From a virus, in the IMG/VR virus record IMGVR_UViG_3300017991_005548, positions 124,001 to 188,000 of that record: 64,000 bases of DNA. One strand, 5' to 3'. The notes under the pieces were generated by a model. It had not been told where the DNA came from and did no database searches. It saw only the letters and a program-made list of their open reading frames with translations. The stretch's first letter is position 1, and every line of letters starts with the position of its first letter. A program made the translations under genes and the position numbers. This document shows, piece after piece, positions 60,835-64,000 of this stretch.

Positions 60835-61416
60835 TTAAGCAGACGAACTGCTTGACTCAGATTGAGAACTCATACTCTGAGAACTCATACTCTGAGAACT
60901 ATCACTTTGAGAACTATCAGACTGAGAACTCATACTCTGAGAGCTACTAGATTCACTTTGTGAACTTTCAGATTTTGAACTCATACTCTGCGAACTCATA
61001 CTCTGCGAACTCATGCTTTGAGTACTTGAGCTATTACTTTGTGAGCTTCCAGATACTCCACCAGAACTACTTGAACTTTCTGAGTAATTTTCAGATGAAG
61101 TCGAGCTTTCTGATTGACTGGATGAACTATCACTTGAAGACTGACCATATTCTGCTTGATCAACAAAATATTCAATCCAACCATTAACCAACTCTGTGAA
61201 GTCAGCGGCAGGTGAGGAGGCTCCAGGAGCCACATCAGCCAAATCTTTAATTAAATAGGTAGGAAACGTAGATCCATCAACCTTCCTGATACTCGTAGAT
61301 ATAAGAAGATATGAATCTCTCGTCATCAAACCATCAGACAATATGGCAGTCTGCAAATTTACAGATACTGTCGAAGTACTGCCATCTTCTTCATGAAATA
61401 TTTGAACAGTTGCCAT
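60835..61416 (-). CDS. Small virion protein with Ser-rich C-terminal tail
   Basis: This 193-residue protein joins a folded domain of about 95 residues, paralogous to the next downstream protein, to a Ser-rich tail of about 98 residues (QSMSSQSMSSQSM and SQSESSSSS types). The tail is of the same type as the linkers in the adhesin block 20-55 kb away. Unlike those linkers it ends the protein, with nothing folded after it. The tail could be a flexible surface brush or a target for modification such as glycosylation or sulfation; no direct evidence exists. The start at 61416 has a sigma70-like promoter upstream (TTGAAA, 17 bases, TATAGA) and a weak GGGG ribosome binding site. Confidence 0.8.
   Translation of the reverse strand: MATVQIFHEEDGSTSTVSVNLQTAILSDGLMTRDSYLLISTSIRKVDGSTFPTYLIKDLADVAPGASSPAADFTELVNGWIEYFVDQAEYGQSSSDSSSSQSESSTSSENYSESSSSSGGVSGSSQSNSSSTQSMSSQSMSSQSMSSKSESSQSESSSSQSMSSQSDSSQSDSSQSMSSQSMSSQSESSSSSA
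60850..61020 (-). repeat. 15-bp imperfect tandem repeats encoding QSMSS and QSDSS periods
   Basis: Units of 15 bp encode five-residue Ser periods in the C-terminal tail of the Ser-tailed small protein. The DNA copies are close to identical in blocks, for example around 60970-61020. Confidence 0.7.
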
Positions 61417-61452
61417 GTTTACAACCCCTAAATATAAAGTTTTAAGTCTTAT

Positions 61453-61481
61453 TCTATATCAAATTGCCGAAACCCTTTCAA
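61453..61481 (-). promoter_or_regulatory. Sigma70-like promoter upstream of the Ser-tailed small protein
   Basis: On the minus strand TTGAAA (61481-61476) is followed by 17 bases and TATAGA (61458-61453). The -10 box ends 36 nt before the ATG at 61416. Spacing and hexamers are near consensus for host RNA polymerase, unlike the other boxes in this window, which lack a -35. Confidence 0.55.
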
Positions 61482-61501
61482 CAATTTGTTATTTTTCCCC
61501 T

Positions 61502-62524
61502 TTAATCACTTGAGCTAGAACATTCGCAATCATCGTCAGGATCAAAGCAAATAACCTTACGATCATGCTGTGGAAATTCAAGTTCGTTGACTTCCTTACC
61601 GAACCAACTAAGTTCTGATGCCCTAAGGACTGCGCTACCCTTTTGCTTAACCCCAAATGTGACATTGTCTACACGGGCATCATAATAATATCTCTTCATC
61701 CTGATTGCTACAGCAAATTCAGACAAAGAAAAATCTGCTTCAAATTCATGATCAACTTCCAAACGGATCTCACAATCTATGATATCCCTGTTGATAATCT
61801 CGTATCGAGAACACCTTGGAGTCTCATTATCTTGAAAAGAATAATTCTGACTTTCTGTAGTAATGACAAAGTTCTCTCGATTCTCTTCTGTATCACATAC
61901 ATAAAAGTAAACGTCACCCTCCGATACTGGCCTAGTCATAGGTGCTTGATAATCATTTATGTTAATGTGCAAACTATAATTGAGTACATCATATACTGCT
62001 TTTGAATATTTACTGAGGATTCTCATGCCCTCTTCCGTTTCAACTGATTGCCCATAAACAGTAACTGTTATTCTGGACTCTTCTGATAATCCACCTTGAA
62101 GGTAAATCCATTCATTCGAAATACTGACAGGTTCAACAGTAATTGCTACAGCATCTGTTGGAATAACTTCTCTATCCCCAAAAAGAACATTCTCTTCATA
62201 AAGAGGATCATGACCTATTGTCTTCTGTATAAAAGCTCCATCAGAAACCAACCAATTATCGATAACATCAGTTGTTAACGTAATCGTTGTCGTATCAACA
62301 ATCTCTTTAATAACCGCATACTCAAATCTTTGATAATGAGGAGATGTTTCGTCATTGTAACCATAGTCAATAAGAACTATCTCTTGATTAGGATGGAAGT
62401 GAAAAGAGTTCTCTACACTAAGAGTAGTATCGCCAGTTGTCGCATCTGTTGTTAACTTAGTTTTGGCGATCAATTCTTCTTTGATCAAATCAATTATAGC
62501 ATCAACTACTCCAGTAATTTCCAT
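61502..62524 (-). CDS. Neck or tail-completion protein candidate
   Basis: This 340-residue protein starts MEITGVVDAIIDLIKEELI, an N-terminal helix common in tail-terminator and neck proteins. A beta module DTTLSVENSFHFHPNQEIVLIDYGY...ITLTTDVI follows. The middle is beta/alpha (ISNEWIYLQGGLSEESRITVTVYG, ILSKYSKAVYDVLNY) and the end is Cys-rich with a short Ser tail (DPDDDCECSSSSD). I chose the ATG at 62524 because it overlaps the previous stop as TAATG and has a GGA-type ribosome binding site; a TTG 36 nt upstream is in frame but lies inside the previous gene. Position between the connector and the tail tube supports a neck or completion role. No family match is certain. Confidence 0.65.
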   Translation of the reverse strand: MEITGVVDAIIDLIKEELIAKTKLTTDATTGDTTLSVENSFHFHPNQEIVLIDYGYNDETSPHYQRFEYAVIKEIVDTTTITLTTDVIDNWLVSDGAFIQKTIGHDPLYEENVLFGDREVIPTDAVAITVEPVSISNEWIYLQGGLSEESRITVTVYGQSVETEEGMRILSKYSKAVYDVLNYSLHININDYQAPMTRPVSEGDVYFYVCDTEENRENFVITTESQNYSFQDNETPRCSRYEIINRDIIDCEIRLEVDHEFEADFSLSEFAVAIRMKRYYYDARVDNVTFGVKQKGSAVLRASELSWFGKEVNELEFPQHDRKVICFDPDDDCECSSSSD

Positions 62525-62739
62525 TATCCAGAATATCCCGTTTTTATATCGCGATACCAATCGCCAAGTCGCAATTCCATATCACCACTTTTCTCTTTTT
62601 CAATCTCTTCCATGTTTTTTCTAAGTCTAGACATTGGTTTCAAACGCCCCTGATCCAATGTATCAAAAGATCCATTGACACAAGATTTGTAAATTTCCAT
62701 TTTTCTAGCATATCTAGCGAATCTGTTCTTTATCCTCAT
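62524..62739 (-). CDS. Small basic head-tail region protein
   Basis: This 71-residue protein (MRIKNRFARYARKMEIYKSC...) is basic and probably helical in its first half. It is unrecognised. It overlaps the stop of the connector gene (ATGA) and the start of the next gene (TAATG), so the three genes form one coupled translational unit. Head-closure or minor neck proteins often sit here, but at 71 residues it is shorter than typical ones. No Zn or catalytic motif is seen. Confidence 0.65.
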   Translation of the reverse strand: MRIKNRFARYARKMEIYKSCVNGSFDTLDQGRLKPMSRLRKNMEEIEKEKSGDMELRLGDWYRDIKTGYSG

Positions 62740-63434
62740 GGAGACTCCCTTCCAAATTGAATATCATCAGTAGGTGTTTTGTAAGAATCAAATAAACTAT
62801 GTCTTGCGAATCTCTTGCCAACATGTTCTTGACCCATCAAGATCACATTTCCAGTAATAATACTGTCCATAGAAAACATAGCAAGCTTTCTTTGCTCTGT
62901 TCCGTACTGAGAGACATCTGGAGACTGTTCTGCGGCAAATAGGCGGTCATACGCATACGATACGGCCAATCTAGCTGTAACCAAAGGAATAGGATCTGGA
63001 TATTCCAATATGCTGATTAAACTATCAGCGTCATAACTGGAAGTAACTGAGTTCAGAATCAATTGATCTAAATTAGGAATTGATTCAATAACCGCTTCTT
63101 CATAATCACATTCACTTTGAAGTCTAACTAACTGACCTTTGGCGAATGGCCCAGTATCATGAACTGAAACTTTTACATTTGTTCCAGAAGAAACATTATT
63201 GAGGATCTCTGTTTCATGGATTTTGATTCGCCTCAATGGACATACATATATTGGGCGAAGTCTTGCGTCAACTTCCTGTTGGGCAAACTTAATGAATTCG
63301 CAAATCTGATCTGGAGTAAATTTACTCCTATTTGTATTATCACATTTGCCAGGAACAGGAGTTCCTATGTTTCTGTCGCCAACTGTAACATTCTCAGGTA
63401 GTAATGTGATGGCATTTTGAACTGTACAATACAT
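62736..63434 (-). CDS. Head-tail connector protein (gp6-like)
   Basis: This 232-residue protein opens with a helical connector-like part: SKFTPDQICEFIKFAQQEVDARLRPIY, then a beta module GTNVKVSVHDTGPFAKGQLVRLQSECDYEEAVIESI, then a long helix IPLVTARLAVSYAYDRLFAAE. This arrangement is typical of HK97 gp6-like adaptors, which form a ring under the portal. The start has a GGAG ribosome binding site. It directly follows a terminator hairpin, so its mRNA must come from read-through or a promoter that I could not see. The next genes overlap it. The assignment is by motif style and place; a database comparison was not possible. Confidence 0.6.
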   Translation of the reverse strand: MYCTVQNAITLLPENVTVGDRNIGTPVPGKCDNTNRSKFTPDQICEFIKFAQQEVDARLRPIYVCPLRRIKIHETEILNNVSSGTNVKVSVHDTGPFAKGQLVRLQSECDYEEAVIESIPNLDQLILNSVTSSYDADSLISILEYPDPIPLVTARLAVSYAYDRLFAAEQSPDVSQYGTEQRKLAMFSMDSIITGNVILMGQEHVGKRFARHSLFDSYKTPTDDIQFGRESP

Positions 63435-63444
63435 ACTTCACTCC

Positions 63445-63490
63445 AAAAAAAAGCACTCTTGTTATTTATTTCAATAACAGGAGTGCTTTT
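63445..63490 (-). terminator. Strong intrinsic terminator upstream of the connector gene
   Basis: A 10-bp stem (AAAAGCACTC with GAGTGCTTTT) continues after one mismatch into a 7-bp stem (TGTTATT with AATAACA) around a six-base loop. On the minus strand it is followed by eight T (63452-63445), partly shared with the stem. It ends one base before the GGAG ribosome binding site of the connector gene. The plus strand also has TTTT, so weak bidirectional action is possible. Confidence 0.85.
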
Positions 63491-63514
63491 CCCTATGGAG
63501 CTAGGTCTATAGTT

Positions 63515-63730
63515 TTATAGATCGTACAGATAATCCCCGATATTTATGAACTCAAAAGCTACATCATTTACTCTGTTCACTTTATCGGTTGTTTCTGAAT
63601 TCCTTTCACTACATTCACAAATTCCATCATACCAAGGAAAAGTACATTGCGTACATAATCCATTCGCTTTTGCCCAAGCGATATGATCTTTAAGATACTT
63701 TCGTTTCTCTTTCCGTTCTTGTTTAGTCAT
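63515..63730 (-). CDS. Small Cys-rich, probably zinc-binding protein
   Basis: This 71-residue protein starts with a basic helix (MTKQERKEKRKYLKDHIAWAKANG) followed by CTQCTFPWYDGICEC, four Cys in a CxxC-CxC pattern that suggests one zinc site. Its C-terminal half is acidic. It is similar in style to small phage zinc-ribbon proteins of unknown function, and I cannot name it. It overlaps the stop of the actin-like gene (TAATG) and is followed by a strong terminator, so it closes that operon. A role in regulation or in DNA handling is possible but unproven. Confidence 0.65.
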   Translation of the reverse strand: MTKQERKEKRKYLKDHIAWAKANGLCTQCTFPWYDGICECSERNSETTDKVNRVNDVAFEFINIGDYLYDL

Positions 63731-64000
63731 TATTTGTTTTTCTTTTGGAAATCTGCTTGCGCTCTAATGCAAGAACCCTGAGAAACAGAATAAAATGGAC
63801 TTTTGGAATGCCTTACTTGCCAGACATCAAATGGAAACTCAGAATCGTCCAAGCATTCCTTAAACATCTTACAATATCCCTTAGGCATCGAAGTCCCCCC
63901 AGAAATTACAATTTCAATTTCACCATCAATCTCTGCGTCTTTGGACCTAAATTCCTGAGACATATGATGGATAATACGATTGATTGTCTCTTGGTAGTAA
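63730..64000 (-). CDS. C-terminal end of an actin-like ATPase, 5' end outside the window
   Basis: The frame is open to the window edge, so only the last 89 or so residues are seen; the internal ATG at 63963 is unlikely to be the true start. The sequence IEIVISGGTSMPKGYCKMFKECL is the adenosine-binding motif of the actin/Hsp70 superfamily, as in ParM- and MreB-like proteins, where GG contacts the nucleotide. It continues with FPFDVWQVRHSKSPFYSVSQGSCIRAQA, matching the final helix region of such proteins (P-x-x-x-V-x-x-G). In phages, actin-like ATPases can move or segregate DNA or organise replication; this one's task cannot be told from its end. The downstream gene overlaps its stop. Confidence 0.75.
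   Translation of the reverse strand, partial: YYQETINRIIHHMSQEFRSKDAEIDGEIEIVISGGTSMPKGYCKMFKECLDDSEFPFDVWQVRHSKSPFYSVSQGSCIRAQADFQKKNK

Noticed and set aside
1-64000. Stop-codon reassignment, as in some large phages
   Set aside because: TAG, TGA and TAA all end genes at sensible places, for example TAG at 58866-58868 and 46310-46312, and no long frame is broken by an in-frame stop.

Overview
This window looks like part of the genome of a large tailed double-stranded DNA bacteriophage (class Caudoviricetes), or a prophage or metagenomic contig derived from one. Every supportable gene lies on the minus strand, genes are packed with short gaps or ATGA/TAATG overlaps, the base composition is AT-rich by eye, and strong GGAG-type ribosome binding sites precede many starts. 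TAA, TAG and TGA all end genes, so the code looks standard. No host marker is present and I cannot name the host. No tRNA, CRISPR array or transposon was seen, and no gap between genes exceeds about 140 bases.

Read in the direction of transcription (right to left), the layout is as follows. (1) 64000-63445: the C-terminal end of an actin-like ATPase, a small Cys-rich protein, and a strong terminator. (2) 63434-61502: connector/neck genes (gp6-like connector, a small basic protein, a neck or tail-completion candidate). (3) 61416-60469: two paralogous small virion proteins, one carrying a Ser-rich tail. (4) 60363-59434: the tail tube candidate, followed by a terminator. (5) 59297-58028: tail assembly chaperones with a textbook -1 frameshift site (A8 directly before a UAG), plus a PKVEE-repeat protein. 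(6) 57967-50627: an unrecognised 367-residue protein and a 2077-residue tape measure protein. (7) 50571-43374: tail-tip proteins, including a gp27/gpD-like hub candidate. (8) 43377-3021: about 40 kb of very large, modular tail-tip or fibre proteins. (9) 2966-1: a tandem metallophosphoesterase with Myb-like repeats, and a partial unknown gene. No sheath or classical contractile baseplate genes were recognised, so a long non-contractile (siphovirus-like) tail is the best guess. The tape measure length suggests roughly 300 nm.

The most striking content is the adhesin block. At least seven of its proteins are strings of folded beta modules joined by long Ser-rich linkers (SSSSSxDSSSS, SESSSSQ and related patterns). 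The modules include seven-repeat propellers of two kinds (NGKPAIAYYD-type and FG-GAP-type), Asp-box propellers, LamG-like, Kre9-like, leucine-rich and Ig-like domains, a cupredoxin-like domain, and a von Willebrand A domain split by about 1.6 kb of protein. The same linker has also been attached to a small paralog near the tail tube gene. A PAPS-type sulfotransferase is embedded in the block, which raises the possibility that the phage modifies its own Ser-rich or glycosylated tail proteins, or host glycans. A TATAAT box recurs 32-36 nt upstream of several transcription-unit starts and is a candidate late promoter.
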